Positions 26,052 to 35,092 are shown, counted from the stretch's first letter. The stretch: 64,000 nt of DNA from CAWCLK01 sp963796225 (GCA_963796225.1 CAWCLK010000005.1:55514-119513), one strand, 5' to 3'. The notes: a model not told the origin generated them from the sequence alone. Translations and numbers: made by a program.

Positions 26052-26657
26052 TCAGCCCCGCATGCGACTGCGCAGCTGCGTGTAGGCGTACTGCCGCCAG
26101 ATGCGCTGGCGCAGTGCCTCGAGGTCGTCACGCACGTCCGACGAGGGCAACGCGATCTCGGTGTCGTGGATCGGGGCGGTCAGGTGGGCCCGCAGCAGCA
26201 CCAGGTGGCCGCCGCTGCCGTGGCCACCGAGCAGCACCGTCTGGGGCGCGTACAGCGGGTCCGGGTCGATGCCGCCGAACCCCGACGCGTGGATCCCGAA
26301 CCGGGCCAGGGCCACCGACGGGGGCACCTCGAGGTCCAGCTCGCCCTGCTCGATCACCACGTCGTGCACGAGGTCGTGGTCGGAGGCGTCGTCCACGTCC
26401 GGGTGGATGGTGTGGCTGGTGCCGGTCAGCAGCAGGTCGGGGCGGGCGATCAGGTCACCGAGGATCGACCGCATGGTCAGCAGCAGCCCGAGCCGCGTGC
26501 GGCCGTCCTCCGAGCGGCGGGGGGCCGGGAACGGGTGCACCGGCAGACCCGCGACCTCGTCGGCAGCAAGCAGCCCGCCCACCCGTCGGGGGTCCGACAA
26601 CGCCGCGCGGAACTGGGCCGTGAGGTCCGTGATGGTGGTCGACGTCGCGGTGGTCAC
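26052..26657 (-). CDS. Conserved hypothetical protein
   Basis: About 201 residues from the GTG at 26657, which has GGGAG upstream. Soluble, no membrane segment. Contains HTIHPDVDDASDHDLVHD and an alternating hydrophobic stretch (PQTVLLGGHGSGGHLVLLRAHL). I do not recognise the family. It ends 11 bases from the convergent amidase gene. Confidence 0.55.
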   Translation of the reverse strand: MTTATSTTITDLTAQFRAALSDPRRVGGLLAADEVAGLPVHPFPAPRRSEDGRTRLGLLLTMRSILGDLIARPDLLLTGTSHTIHPDVDDASDHDLVHDVVIEQGELDLEVPPSVALARFGIHASGFGGIDPDPLYAPQTVLLGGHGSGGHLVLLRAHLTAPIHDTEIALPSSDVRDDLEALRQRIWRQYAYTQLRSRMRG

Positions 26658-26731
26658 GGATGGCTCCCGGGGCGCGGGCCGGGGGAGCGCCCCGGCCAAG
26701 CGTAGAACGCCCGCGACGTCTCCGGGCCCGG

Positions 26732-26989
26732 TCAGGCCGCCTCGTCGAAGGCGCTGGCGTCGACCTCGGCGTCGACCTCGACGTCGGCAGGGCGCACCGG
26801 CGGGGCCACGTGGGTGTAGCGGTGGCCGCGAGGGCACTGCACGGCCAGGTGCTCGACCGGACCGTGGGTGGACGGCAGCGAGGTCCGTCCCACGACCTCC
26901 AGCGGCAGGCCGCAGGTGGCCAGGTCGTGCGCCCAGCCCTCCTCCTGCCCGGTCAGCAGCTCGGCGCAGCCAGCATCCAGGAACAGCAT
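26732..26989 (-). CDS. Small hypothetical protein
   Basis: 85 residues starting at the ATG at 26989 (GAGG upstream). It has three Cys (AGCAELL, ATCGLPL, VQCPRGHRY) and an acidic, valine-rich C-terminus (ADVEVDAEVDASAFDEA). No family recognised. The stretch just upstream holds nested inverted repeats that may regulate it. Confidence 0.5.
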   Translation of the reverse strand: MLFLDAGCAELLTGQEEGWAHDLATCGLPLEVVGRTSLPSTHGPVEHLAVQCPRGHRYTHVAPPVRPADVEVDAEVDASAFDEAA

Positions 26990-27057
26990 GGGAGAGACCT
27001 CGGGTCGGCGGGCGGGGACTCGGCCGCGCCGTGCTGCGCGACCAGGCACAGCATGCC

Positions 27058-27100
27058 AGTGCTTGCTGTAGTTAGCAAGATGGTCACTCGGGCAAGCACT
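27058..27100. promoter_or_regulatory. Nested inverted repeats, candidate operator
   Basis: AGTGCTTGC (27058-27066) is mirrored by GCAAGCACT (27092-27100), and CTTGCT (27062-27067) is mirrored by AGCAAG (27074-27079). Thus a GCAAG half-site occurs three times in 43 bases, in an AT-richer spot upstream of the minus-strand gene starting at 26989. This suggests a dimeric regulator; none can be named. Confidence 0.35.
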
Positions 27101-27159
27101 GCTGCCGTGGCCGTGTCCGTCCCGTCGGCCGCGGGACGCGCCACATCAGGCCGGCAGCG

Positions 27160-27870
27160 TCAGCCGTTCGACCCCGGCGGGGTCGGGTCCGCGAGCAGCC
27201 GCCGTGACTCCGGGGCGGGAACCGGCATGCCCACGCCGCCGTCCGGAGCCGGGGCCGGGGCGGGACTGCGGCGGGGGAGCAGGTCGAGGACCTCCTCCAC
27301 GGCGTGCTCGATCGCCTCGGTCCACCGCACAGTGCGCTTGGTGTCCAGCCGCATCAGCGGGTACCGCGGGTGCTCGGTGGCCACCTCGAACCCCTCGTGC
27401 AGCAGCCAGGTCACCGGCAGCACGCAGTCCGACTCGCGCCAGCGCCGGTCCCCGTAGGCCTCCACGGCGGGCAGGCCCAGGCGCAGGGCCTCCTTCAGCG
27501 CCGACTGCACCAGCAGCCGTCCCACCCCGTGCTTGCGGTGCGGGGCGCCGACCCACAGCGTGGCCAGCAGCAGCGCGTCCCGGGACGCCCCGGGAACCGG
27601 CGGACGGCGGGGCGCGAACTGGTCGGTCGGGCCGAACAGGGCGAACCCGGCGACCTCGTCGTCGATGCGCACCACGCGGCCCGGCGGCCGCCCCGCCAGC
27701 ACCTGGTTGGTGGTCCAGGCCTGCTTGGCCACCAGCGGGTCGCCTGCGAGCTCGTCGTGGTCGGACGCATCGGGGCGGGGGCGGCCGAGCTCCCAGAACA
27801 GGCAGGCACGGCACCGGTCGGGGAGCGACTCGATGGCCTCGCCGTCCAGCGGCCGGACCTTGCGGGTCAT
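27160..27870 (-). CDS. GNAT family N-acetyltransferase
   Basis: 236 residues. The acetyl-CoA-binding motif A is visible as LLATLWVGAPHRKHGVGRLLVQSALKEA, preceded by an EVAGFALFG beta-strand motif. A Pro/Ala-rich tail of about 35 residues ends the protein. A GNAT gene of this kind is common near the origin in Actinobacteria. Substrate unknown. Start ATG overlaps the stop of the small upstream gene (ATGA at 27867-27870). Confidence 0.78.
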   Translation of the reverse strand: MTRKVRPLDGEAIESLPDRCRACLFWELGRPRPDASDHDELAGDPLVAKQAWTTNQVLAGRPPGRVVRIDDEVAGFALFGPTDQFAPRRPPVPGASRDALLLATLWVGAPHRKHGVGRLLVQSALKEALRLGLPAVEAYGDRRWRESDCVLPVTWLLHEGFEVATEHPRYPLMRLDTKRTVRWTEAIEHAVEEVLDLLPRRSPAPAPAPDGGVGMPVPAPESRRLLADPTPPGSNG

Positions 27871-28070
27871 CGCGAGCGACCTCGACGCACCGCCGCGAGC
27901 TCAGTGGCACCTGCACGGAGGTCACCGAGGCCCCCGGGTGGCCAGGTGCGGTCCGGCGGGACCACTCGGGTCACCCACGCCCCGAACCCGGCGCCCACGA
28001 GCAGGCCGACGGCCGCGCGCCGCCACCCTCCGGCGGCGTGGCGACGGGGCTGGGGCTGCTGCGGCGTCAC
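27867..28070 (-). CDS. Small membrane protein coupled to the GNAT gene
   Basis: 67 residues from a GTG at 28070: a polar N-terminus (TPQQPQPRRH), one short hydrophobic helix (AAVGLLVGAGFGAWV) and a basic C-terminus. The four-base stop/start overlap with the acetyltransferase supports it as a real, co-translated gene. Function unknown. Confidence 0.5.
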   Translation of the reverse strand: MTPQQPQPRRHAAGGWRRAAVGLLVGAGFGAWVTRVVPPDRTWPPGGLGDLRAGATELAAVRRGRSR

Positions 28071-28194
28071 GACCACACCTCCTGCTCCGGTGCACGCTAC
28101 CGGCGTGGTCACCGTTCGGACGCGCCCGTCGACGTTGCCGGCCGGTCCACCCGAGGACGTACGCTCGGGGGCATCCTCGACCCGGCGGTTCCAC

Positions 28195-29442
28195 GTGCGC
28201 CTCGACACCGACCCCTACCTGCACCGGTACGCCACGCGGGTGAGTGGGCTGTCGGCATCCGCCATCCGCGCGCTGTTCTCCGTGGCCTCCCGCCCGGAGG
28301 TGGTCTCGTTCGCCGGGGGCCAGCCCTACACCGCGGCCCTGGACTTCGACGCGGTCGAGGACGTGGTCACCCGCCTGCTGCGCGAGGAGGGCCCCACGGC
28401 CCTGCAGTACGGGATCGGACAGGGCCGCCCGGAGCTGCGCGAGCAGCTGGTCGAGGTCATGCGCCACGAAGGCGTGCCCGCCCACGCCGACGACCTGGTC
28501 GTCACCGTCGGGGGCCAGCAGGCGCTCGAGCTGATCGCCACCTGCTTCGTGGACCCCGGGGACGTCGTGATCGCCGAGGGTCCGACCTACGTCGGCGGGC
28601 TCGGGGCGCTGAAGTCGATGCAGGCCGACATCCGCCACGTCGAGATGGACGAGGACGGCATGCGCATCGACCTGCTCGAGGAGACCCTCGACCAGGTCGC
28701 CGCCGAGGGGCGACGCTGCACCTTCGTGTACGTCATCCCGAACCACCAGAACCCGGCCGGGGTGTCGCTGTCGGTCGAGCGTCGGCACCAGCTGGCCGAG
28801 CTGGCCGAGGAACGCGACCTGCTCATCCTCGAGGACAACCCCTACGGCCTGCTGGACTTCGACGGGCGCACCTGGCCGAGCCTGCGCGAGCTGGTGCCCG
28901 ACCGGGTGATCTACGTCGGCACCGTCTCCAAGACCTTCGCCCCCGGGATGCGCACGGGCTGGATCGCCGCCCCCGCCCCGATCCGCGACAAGCTGGTGCT
29001 GCTGCGCGAGGCCGCCGACCTGTGCCCCTCCGCGCTGACCCAGATGATCGTGGAGCGGTGGTTCGCCACCCAGCCGTGGCAGGACCAGGTGGCACGGTTC
29101 CGCAAGATCTACCAGGAACGGGCCGAGACGCTGCTCGACGCGCTCGAGGCCGAGATGCCCGCCGGCGTGACCTGGACGCACCCGATCGGGGGCTTCTACA
29201 TCTGGCTGACCGTGCCTGCCGGGGTCGACACCTCCGACCTGCTGGCCAAGGCGGTCTCGCAGCGCGTCGCCTACGTGCCCGGCTCGGGCTTCTACGCCGA
29301 CGGGTCCGGCACCTCGCAGATGCGCCTGTGCTACTCCTTCCCGACCCCCGACCGCATCCGCGAGGGCGCCGCGCGACTCGGCGAGCTGCTGCACACCGAG
29401 CTCGAGCTGGTCCGCGCCGTCTACGGGGACACCTCGCCGTAG
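28195..29442 (+). CDS. PLP-dependent aminotransferase, class I/II (2-aminoadipate transaminase-like)
   Basis: About 415 residues. Fold-type I signature: VTVGGQQALELI for cofactor phosphate binding, VIPNHQNPAGVSLS, EDNPYGLLDF with the Asp contacting the pyridine ring, and the Schiff-base lysine in VSKTFAPGMRTGW. It resembles the LysN/MocR-type aminotransferase domain without the HTH. Start GTG at 28195 gives the natural RLDTDPYLHRYATR beginning. Upstream of ddl, 40 bases away; the substrate is unproven. Confidence 0.82.
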   Translation: MRLDTDPYLHRYATRVSGLSASAIRALFSVASRPEVVSFAGGQPYTAALDFDAVEDVVTRLLREEGPTALQYGIGQGRPELREQLVEVMRHEGVPAHADDLVVTVGGQQALELIATCFVDPGDVVIAEGPTYVGGLGALKSMQADIRHVEMDEDGMRIDLLEETLDQVAAEGRRCTFVYVIPNHQNPAGVSLSVERRHQLAELAEERDLLILEDNPYGLLDFDGRTWPSLRELVPDRVIYVGTVSKTFAPGMRTGWIAAPAPIRDKLVLLREAADLCPSALTQMIVERWFATQPWQDQVARFRKIYQERAETLLDALEAEMPAGVTWTHPIGGFYIWLTVPAGVDTSDLLAKAVSQRVAYVPGSGFYADGSGTSQMRLCYSFPTPDRIREGAARLGELLHTELELVRAVYGDTSP

Positions 29443-29482
29443 CCGGACGCGGCCGGGACCCACGACCACGAGGAGACCCGTC

Positions 29483-30421
29483 GTGACACACCGAGTCGCC
29501 GTGTTGGCCGGGGGCAGCTCGCTCGAACGCGAGGTGAGCCTGCGCTCCGGCAGCCGCGTGGCCGACGCACTGGCCGACCGCGGCCACCAGGTCGAACGCA
29601 TCGACGTCGACGCGTCGATGATCACCCAGTTGACCGCCGCGCCCTACGACGTGGCCTTCCTGTGCCTGCACGGCAGCGCCGGGGAGGACGGCACCGTGCA
29701 GTCGCTGCTCGAGCTGCTCGGGCTGCCCTACACCGGCCCGGACGTCCTGGCGTCGTCGCTGGCATGGAACAAGCCGATCGCGCAGGGCCTGTTCGACCGG
29801 CAGGGCATCGCCGTGCCCGCCAACGTCGTGCTGTCCCAGCAGGCGTTCCGGGACATGGGCGCGGCGGCCGTCATCGACCGGCTGGCGGCCGAGCTCGGCA
29901 CCCCGCTGGTGGTCAAGCCGGCGACCGGGGGATCCTCGCTCGGCCTGTCGATCGTGGAGGACCCGGCCCGGCTGCCCGCCGCCATCGTCGGGGCGTTCTC
30001 CTACGCCGAGGCGGTGCTCGTCGAGCAGTTCGTCCCGGGCACCGAGGTCGCCGTGTCGCTGGTCGGCGGCCAACCCCTGCCCCCGGTGGAGATCCGCCCC
30101 AAGGAGGGCGCCTACGACTTCGCGGCCCGGTACACCGCCGGGGCCACCGAGTTCCACGTGCCCGCCCGGCTCGACGACGACGTCCGGGCTGCCTGCGAGG
30201 ACGCCGCCCAGCGCGCCTACGCCGCGATCGGGGCCCGGCACGTCACGCGGGCGGACCTGGTGGTCGACCCCGAGGGCGTCCCGCACCTGCTCGAGCTCGA
30301 CACGTGCCCGGGCCTGACCGAGACGTCGCTGCTGCCCCTCGGGGCGCAGGCGGCCGGCATGTCCTTCCAGGACCTGTGCGAGCGCATCCTCGAGCTGGCC
30401 CTCGAGGGGGACGGGGCATGA
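29483..30421 (+). CDS. ddl: D-alanine--D-alanine ligase
   Basis: ATP-grasp enzyme forming the D-Ala-D-Ala end of peptidoglycan stem peptides. 312 residues, close to the usual DdlB length. Motifs: VLAGGSSLEREVSLRSG, CLHGSAGEDGTVQSLLELLGLPYTG, LVVKPATGGSSLGLS and LELDTCPGLTETSLLP. The GTG start at 29483 follows a GAGGAGA ribosome site. Coupled to the HAD gene by an ATGA overlap. Confidence 0.92.
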   Translation: MTHRVAVLAGGSSLEREVSLRSGSRVADALADRGHQVERIDVDASMITQLTAAPYDVAFLCLHGSAGEDGTVQSLLELLGLPYTGPDVLASSLAWNKPIAQGLFDRQGIAVPANVVLSQQAFRDMGAAAVIDRLAAELGTPLVVKPATGGSSLGLSIVEDPARLPAAIVGAFSYAEAVLVEQFVPGTEVAVSLVGGQPLPPVEIRPKEGAYDFAARYTAGATEFHVPARLDDDVRAACEDAAQRAYAAIGARHVTRADLVVDPEGVPHLLELDTCPGLTETSLLPLGAQAAGMSFQDLCERILELALEGDGA

Positions 30422-31200
30422 GCGAGGACACCGGGGTCTTCACCACCCCCGACATCGAGGACCTCGACGCCCTGGACGACGAGCTCGACGACCTCGACCT
30501 CGACATCACACCCCGCGAGGCCACCGACCTCGACGGTCCCGCCCCGCACGTCGTCGTGTTCGACGTCGGCGAGGTCCTGATCGACGAGACCCGTGTGTGG
30601 GCCATCTGGGCCGACATCCTGGGCATCTCGCGGTTCACCTTCGCCGCGGTGCTCGGCGCGGCCATCGCCCAGGGGGAGGACCACGAGGTCGTCTTCCCGC
30701 ACGTGGCCCCCAACACCGAGTGGCGCGAGTTCGAGGGCGAGCACGAACGTCGCTACGGCGGCTTCACGGACGAGGACGTCTACTCCGACGTGCGCATGTG
30801 CCTCGAGGAGCTGCTGGCCATGGGGGTGCGGGTCGGCATCGCCGGGAACCAGCCCGCCCGGCGCCGTCAGCAGCTGCTCGACCTGCACCTGCCCCACGAC
30901 GTGCTCGCCACCAGCGACGACCTGCTGGCCGAGAAGCCGGACGAGGGCTTCTTCCGTGCCATCATGGACCTCGTGGGTGCCGACGAGCCGGGCCAGGTCC
31001 TGTACGTCGGCGACCGGGTGGACAACGACGTGCTGCCGGCCATGGCCTTCGGGATGCGCACCTGCTGGCTGCGTCGCGGGCCGTGGGGGCAGCTGCAGGA
31101 GCTGCCGGACGGCGTCGAGCCGGACCTCGTGCTCGACGGGCTCGGAGAGCTGCCGCTGCTGCTGCAGGGCTGGCGTGAGGAGGAGCAGGCCGATGGGTGA
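30418..31200 (+). CDS. HAD-superfamily hydrolase
   Basis: 260 residues. An acidic N-terminal extension of about 40 residues (EDLDALDDELDDLDLD) precedes the HAD core: motif I VVFDVGEVL (nucleophile Asp, second Asp replaced by Gly as in many FDxGxVL-type members), motif II GIAGNQP, the conserved Lys in LLAEKPDEGFFRAIM, and motif III VLYVGDRVDNDVLPA. Probably a small-molecule phosphatase. Sits between ddl and rpiA with overlaps on both sides. Confidence 0.78.
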   Translation: MSEDTGVFTTPDIEDLDALDDELDDLDLDITPREATDLDGPAPHVVVFDVGEVLIDETRVWAIWADILGISRFTFAAVLGAAIAQGEDHEVVFPHVAPNTEWREFEGEHERRYGGFTDEDVYSDVRMCLEELLAMGVRVGIAGNQPARRRQQLLDLHLPHDVLATSDDLLAEKPDEGFFRAIMDLVGADEPGQVLYVGDRVDNDVLPAMAFGMRTCWLRRGPWGQLQELPDGVEPDLVLDGLGELPLLLQGWREEEQADG

Positions 31201-31870
31201 CGACGCCAAGCGGGCCGCCGGCCGCGCTGCCGCCGAACAGGTCGAGGACGGCATGCGCCTCGGGCTGGGCACCGGTTCCACCGTCGCCCACTTCCTCGAC
31301 GGGCTGGCCGACCGTGGCCTGCAGGTCCAGGGCGTGCCCACCTCCCGGGCCACCGAACAGCGCTGTCGCGAGCTCGGGATCGGGCTGCTGGACCCGGCCG
31401 AGGTCGACCGGCTCGACCTGTGCGTCGACGGCGCGGACGAGCTCACCGACGACCTGGTGCTGACCAAGGGCGGCGGCGGGGCGCTGCTGCGCGAGAAGGT
31501 CGTCGCCGCCATGGCCGACCGGATGCTCGTCATCGCCACGACGGACAAGGTCGTGGACCGCCTCGCGGACTCCTTCGCCCTGCCCGTCGAGGTCGTGCCC
31601 TTCGCCGCCGGCCCCGTGACCCGGCGGGTGCGCGACCTGGGGTTCGAGGTCACGGTGCGGGGCGCCGGCGACTACGCGACCGACAACGGCAACGTGATCC
31701 TGGACTGCCACATGCCCGGCGGGATCGAGGACCCCGAGGCGATGGACGTCGCGCTGTCGCTCATCCCCGGCATCGCCGAGCACGGGCTGTTCGTCGACCT
31801 GGCCACCGTGGCGCTGCTCGGCGACGCGGACGGGAACGTGACCACCCTGGAGCGCCCCGAGGGCGCCTGA
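31193..31870 (+). CDS. rpiA: Ribose-5-phosphate isomerase A
   Basis: 225 residues. Interconverts ribose 5-phosphate and ribulose 5-phosphate in the pentose phosphate pathway. Motifs: GLGTGSTVAHFLDGL (phosphate binding), the catalytic VDGADELT, LTKGGGGALLREKVVA and TDNGNVILDC. Start ATG at 31193 overlaps the HAD stop by eight bases. Confidence 0.92.
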   Translation: MGDDAKRAAGRAAAEQVEDGMRLGLGTGSTVAHFLDGLADRGLQVQGVPTSRATEQRCRELGIGLLDPAEVDRLDLCVDGADELTDDLVLTKGGGGALLREKVVAAMADRMLVIATTDKVVDRLADSFALPVEVVPFAAGPVTRRVRDLGFEVTVRGAGDYATDNGNVILDCHMPGGIEDPEAMDVALSLIPGIAEHGLFVDLATVALLGDADGNVTTLERPEGA

Positions 31871-31927
31871 GGGCCCAGGGGCCCAGGCGGCCGCCTGCGC
31901 GTCCCGACGGGGCGCGCGGGGCCGTGG

Positions 31928-31951
31928 CGGGGCGCGCAGACGCGCGCCCCG
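31928..31951. terminator. Hairpin terminator between rpiA and parB
   Basis: Perfect 10-bp stem (CGGGGCGCGC pairing with GCGCGCCCCG) and loop AGAC, located between the convergent rpiA and parB 3' ends. Confidence 0.7.
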
Positions 31952-31963
31952 GGAACGGGATCC

Positions 31964-32902
31964 TCAGTCGCCCAGTGAGATGTCCGCCTGCAACCCCCGG
32001 GCGATGACCCCGACGATGCGCTCGAGGTCGTCGACCGACCCGAACTCGATGCGGATGTTGCCCTTGCGCGCACCCATCGAGATCTTGACCCGGGCGGCGA
32101 GGGCGTCGGACAGGTCGTCCTGCAGGTCGATCAGGCCCGGGGCGGTGACCCTGCGGGACGGGCTGCCCCCGCTGCTGCGGCTGCTGCCCGAACCCGTGGA
32201 GCTGCCCGAGCTGGAGGGCGCGTCGTCATCGTCGAGCAGCCGCAGCCGGACGACCTCCTCGGTGGCGCGTACCGACATGCCCTCCGCGACGATGCGGTCG
32301 GCCAGCTGTTCCTGGCTGGCGCGGTCGGGCAGGGCGAGCACCGCCTTGGCGTGACCTGCCGACAGGACCCCGGCGGCCACCCGGCGCTGCACGGCGGGCG
32401 GCAACGAGAGCAGGCGCATGGCGTTGGTGATCGTGGGCCGGGACTTCCCGAGTCGCTGGGCGAGCTCCTCCTGGGTGACCCCGAAGTCCTCCAGCAGCTG
32501 CTGGTAGGCCGCGCCCTCCTCCAGCGGGTTGAGCTGCACCCGGTGGATGTTCTCGATCAGCGCTTCCTTGAGCAGGTCCGCGTCCTCGGTGTGGCGCACC
32601 ACCGCGGGGATCCGGGTCCGGCCCGCGACCTTCGAGGCTCGCAGTCGACGCTCCCCGGCGATCAGCTCGTACTGGTGCCCATCGAGCGGGCGGACCACGA
32701 CAGGCTGGAGCACGCCGACGTCCCGGATGCTCTGGGCCAGGCCCTCGATCTCCTCGTCGTCGAACACGCCCCGCGGCTGGCGAGGGTTCGGGATGATCGC
32801 GCTGACGGCGATCTCCTCCAGCGTGGCCCGGTCCTGCTCACCCGGCGGGATGAGGGCAGCGAGCCCACGTCCCAGTCCACCGCGGCGGTTCACCTCTGCC
32901 AT
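31964..32902 (-). CDS. parB: Chromosome-partitioning protein ParB
   Basis: 312 residues. CTP-dependent DNA clamp that loads at parS and helps segregate origins. N-terminal RRGGLGRGLAALIP, the CTP-binding GERRLRASKVAG, NIHRVQLNPLEEGAAYQQL, the helix-turn-helix GVTQEELAQRLGKSRPTITNAMRLL, a Ser/Gly linker (about 225-255) and the C-terminal dimerisation domain. The start overlaps the probable extended end of parA. Several parS-like sites lie within 3.5 kb. Confidence 0.95.
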   Translation of the reverse strand: MAEVNRRGGLGRGLAALIPPGEQDRATLEEIAVSAIIPNPRQPRGVFDDEEIEGLAQSIRDVGVLQPVVVRPLDGHQYELIAGERRLRASKVAGRTRIPAVVRHTEDADLLKEALIENIHRVQLNPLEEGAAYQQLLEDFGVTQEELAQRLGKSRPTITNAMRLLSLPPAVQRRVAAGVLSAGHAKAVLALPDRASQEQLADRIVAEGMSVRATEEVVRLRLLDDDDAPSSSGSSTGSGSSRSSGGSPSRRVTAPGLIDLQDDLSDALAARVKISMGARKGNIRIEFGSVDDLERIVGVIARGLQADISLGD

Positions 32903-32939
32903 GACGAGCCCTCCTCGGGGCGCTGGGGCGTGGACGAGG

Positions 32940-32953
32940 GGTCCACGTGGAAC
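32940..32953. promoter_or_regulatory. parS-like site (near match)
   Basis: GGTCCACGTGGAAC, one mismatch from the palindrome GTTCCACGTGGAAC, just upstream of parB. Confidence 0.5.
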
Positions 32954-33013
32954 ATCGGGTCGTCGGTGTCCGGGCCGCCGGTCGCCTGCGGCGCGATGTG
33001 CCCGTCCGACGCG

Positions 33014-34138
33014 TCAGGATCGACCGCTGTCGTCCGCAACACGGTCTGGAGCGGCACCGCCGGGGGTCCCCGGATCATCGTCGGTCTGAGAGGATTCTGG
33101 TGCGTCGTCGCTGGTGGCCGGAGGGTCGTGTTCGTGATCCGGGGCCGCAGCGTGGTCCGGGGCTGTCGGGGACGCGCCCAGCAGCGCGTCGAGGGCACTC
33201 ACGGGCCCACCGTCGTCATCCGCGACCAGGCCGAGCCGTCGAGCGAGCTCGCGAGCGAGGCGCTGGTAGGCCCGCGCCCCGCGGCTCGACGGGTCGAACT
33301 CCGTGATGGGCTGGCCGTACGACGGCGCCTCGGACAGGCGCACGGTCCGAGGGATGACGGTGCTGAAGGCCAGCTCGCCGAAGTGTCCCCGCACCTCGTC
33401 GACGACCTGCTGGGAGAGGTTGGTCCGACCGTCGTACATCGTCATGAGCACGCCGCCGAGCTGCAGGGCGTTGTTCAGCCCACTGCGCACCATCTCGATC
33501 GTGCGCATGAGCTGCCCCAGGCCTTCCAGTGCGTAGTACTCGCACTGGATGGGCACGAGCACCTGGTCGGAGGCGACCAGGGCGTTCACGGTCAGCAGCC
33601 CCAGCGACGGAGGGCAGTCGATGAGCACGACGTCGTACTGGTCACGGACGGCGTCCAGCGCCGAGCGCAGACGATGCTCGCGGGAGAACTGCGGGACGAG
33701 CTCGATCTCGGCCCCGGCGAGGTCCAGGCTCGAGGGCACGATGTGCAGCCGACGCACCGCCGTGGGTTCCGCCGCGTCCTCGAGCGGCATCTGCTCGACG
33801 ATCACGCGGTAGGTCGACGGGGCGCCCTCCGAGACGCGCAGACCCAGTCCCGTGGTCGCGTTCCCCTGGGGGTCCAGGTCCACGACCAGGACGTCCAGCC
33901 CCTCGGCCGCCAGAGCCGCACCGAGGGACACGGTCGTCGTGGTCTTGCCCACCCCACCCTTCTGGTTGGTGACCGCCATCACGATCGCGTGCGTGGTGGG
34001 GGGCGGCGTGGGCTCCGAGGTGGGCACCTCCCCGAGGTCCTGCGTCGGGAGGGCGCGGGGCCCGGGCTCGGGCACCGCGGTCGTCGCGGCGGGCGTTTCG
34101 GGGGCTGGCGACGGGGCGTCGGTGCACGTCCGGAGCAT
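33014..34138 (-). CDS. parA: Chromosome-partitioning ATPase ParA (Soj)
   Basis: Walker-type ATPase that moves ParB-parS complexes. The core begins at VMAVTNQKGGVGKTTTTVSLGAAL (deviant Walker A), with DLDPQGNATTGLG, VVLIDCPPSLGLLTVNAL and the DNA-binding region toward the C-terminus. The given limits are the uninterrupted frame. Coding-like sequence continues both ways in shifted frames. Upstream, Pro/Ala/Asp-rich segments run back to a TTG at 34401 that overlaps the rsmG stop (TTGA), needing two one-base removals. Downstream, one base removed at AGCGGTCGA (about 33022) adds a tail ending at 32890, overlapping parB. The whole 32890-34401 span of 1512 bases fits three extra bases. Confidence 0.92.
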   Translation of the reverse strand: MLRTCTDAPSPAPETPAATTAVPEPGPRALPTQDLGEVPTSEPTPPPTTHAIVMAVTNQKGGVGKTTTTVSLGAALAAEGLDVLVVDLDPQGNATTGLGLRVSEGAPSTYRVIVEQMPLEDAAEPTAVRRLHIVPSSLDLAGAEIELVPQFSREHRLRSALDAVRDQYDVVLIDCPPSLGLLTVNALVASDQVLVPIQCEYYALEGLGQLMRTIEMVRSGLNNALQLGGVLMTMYDGRTNLSQQVVDEVRGHFGELAFSTVIPRTVRLSEAPSYGQPITEFDPSSRGARAYQRLARELARRLGLVADDDGGPVSALDALLGASPTAPDHAAAPDHEHDPPATSDDAPESSQTDDDPGTPGGAAPDRVADDSGRS

Positions 34139-34397
34139 CGGGCACGTCCGGGGCAGCCGTGTGATGAACCGGTTCGGATGGCGCGTCCTCGACGTCGCGG
34201 GGCGCGTCGTCCGGGGGCTGCGGGGCGAGCGGGGTGCACCGGCGCAGGGGTGTCAGGGGCAGCGTCATCGACCGGCTCGACCGAGGAAGGAAGGTCGGCG
34301 GAGGACGCGCCCTCGCCGGTGCCGGCGGGCCGGTCACGCATCTCGGGGGGCGGCCCGAGGGGAGCGGGCGGAGCGCCGCGCTGTCGTCGTCGCCAGT

Positions 34398-35036
34398 TCA
34401 ACGCTTCCCCTCAATGCTCGTGGCCCCGGGACGCGGGGTGCGGCGGATGATAACAACGAGCGGCCGGGTTCCTTCCGGGCTGTCCCCAAGCTCCTCGGGC
34501 GTGGCCGCGATCTCGGCACCCCAGTCGCGCAGTGCGCCGACCGCAGCCTCGAGCTCCTCCTCCCACCGTCCCCCCTTGATGGCATAGACGAACCCGCCGG
34601 GGCGCAGGAAGGGGACCGTCCACCCGACGAGCCGCTCCAGCGGCGCGACCGCACGTGCGGTCACCAGGTCGAACGATCCTCCAAGCTCCGTGCGCGCCAC
34701 CTCCTCCGCGCGGCCATGGATCGCGGTGACGGGGAGATCGAGCTCCGCAGCCACCGACCGCAGGAACTCGACCTTCTTCCGAGTCGCGTCGAGGAGCGTG
34801 ACGTCGAGATCGGGACGCAGGATGGCGACGACGAGACCGGGGAAGCCACCACCCGAGCCCACGTCCAGGACCCGGGCGGGGCCGCGGGGAAGGGACTCGG
34901 CGAAGGCCACACACTCCGGAAGGTGGCGTTCGCGGAGCTCGGTCCGGGCGCGCTTCGACACCAGGTTGTGCGGGGATGCCTCGACCGCCGACACGAAGTG
35001 TTCGAGGTGCGCGTCCTGGATGTCAGTGAGTGGCAT
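34398..35036 (-). CDS. rsmG: 16S rRNA (guanine527-N7)-methyltransferase RsmG (GidB)
   Basis: 212 residues from the ATG at 35036 (MPLTDIQDAHLEHFV); an ATG at 35057 is an in-frame alternative, and neither has a good ribosome site. SAM-binding motif ARVLDVGSGGGFPGLVVAILRP, then VTLLDATRKKVEFL and the VTARAVAPLERLVGW motif are diagnostic. It methylates G527 in the 530 loop; loss confers low-level streptomycin resistance in other bacteria. Confidence 0.93.
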   Translation of the reverse strand: MPLTDIQDAHLEHFVSAVEASPHNLVSKRARTELRERHLPECVAFAESLPRGPARVLDVGSGGGFPGLVVAILRPDLDVTLLDATRKKVEFLRSVAAELDLPVTAIHGRAEEVARTELGGSFDLVTARAVAPLERLVGWTVPFLRPGGFVYAIKGGRWEEELEAAVGALRDWGAEIAATPEELGDSPEGTRPLVVIIRRTPRPGATSIEGKR

Positions 35037-35078
35037 GGCGCGGAGGCTAGCGCGCATGAGGGCGCCCGCGAGACCCAG

Positions 35079-35092
35079 GTTCCACGGGGAAC
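35079..35092. promoter_or_regulatory. parS-like site (GTTCCACGGGGAAC)
   Basis: One mismatch (G for T at the palindrome centre) from GTTCCACGTGGAAC, upstream of rsmG. Confidence 0.5.
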
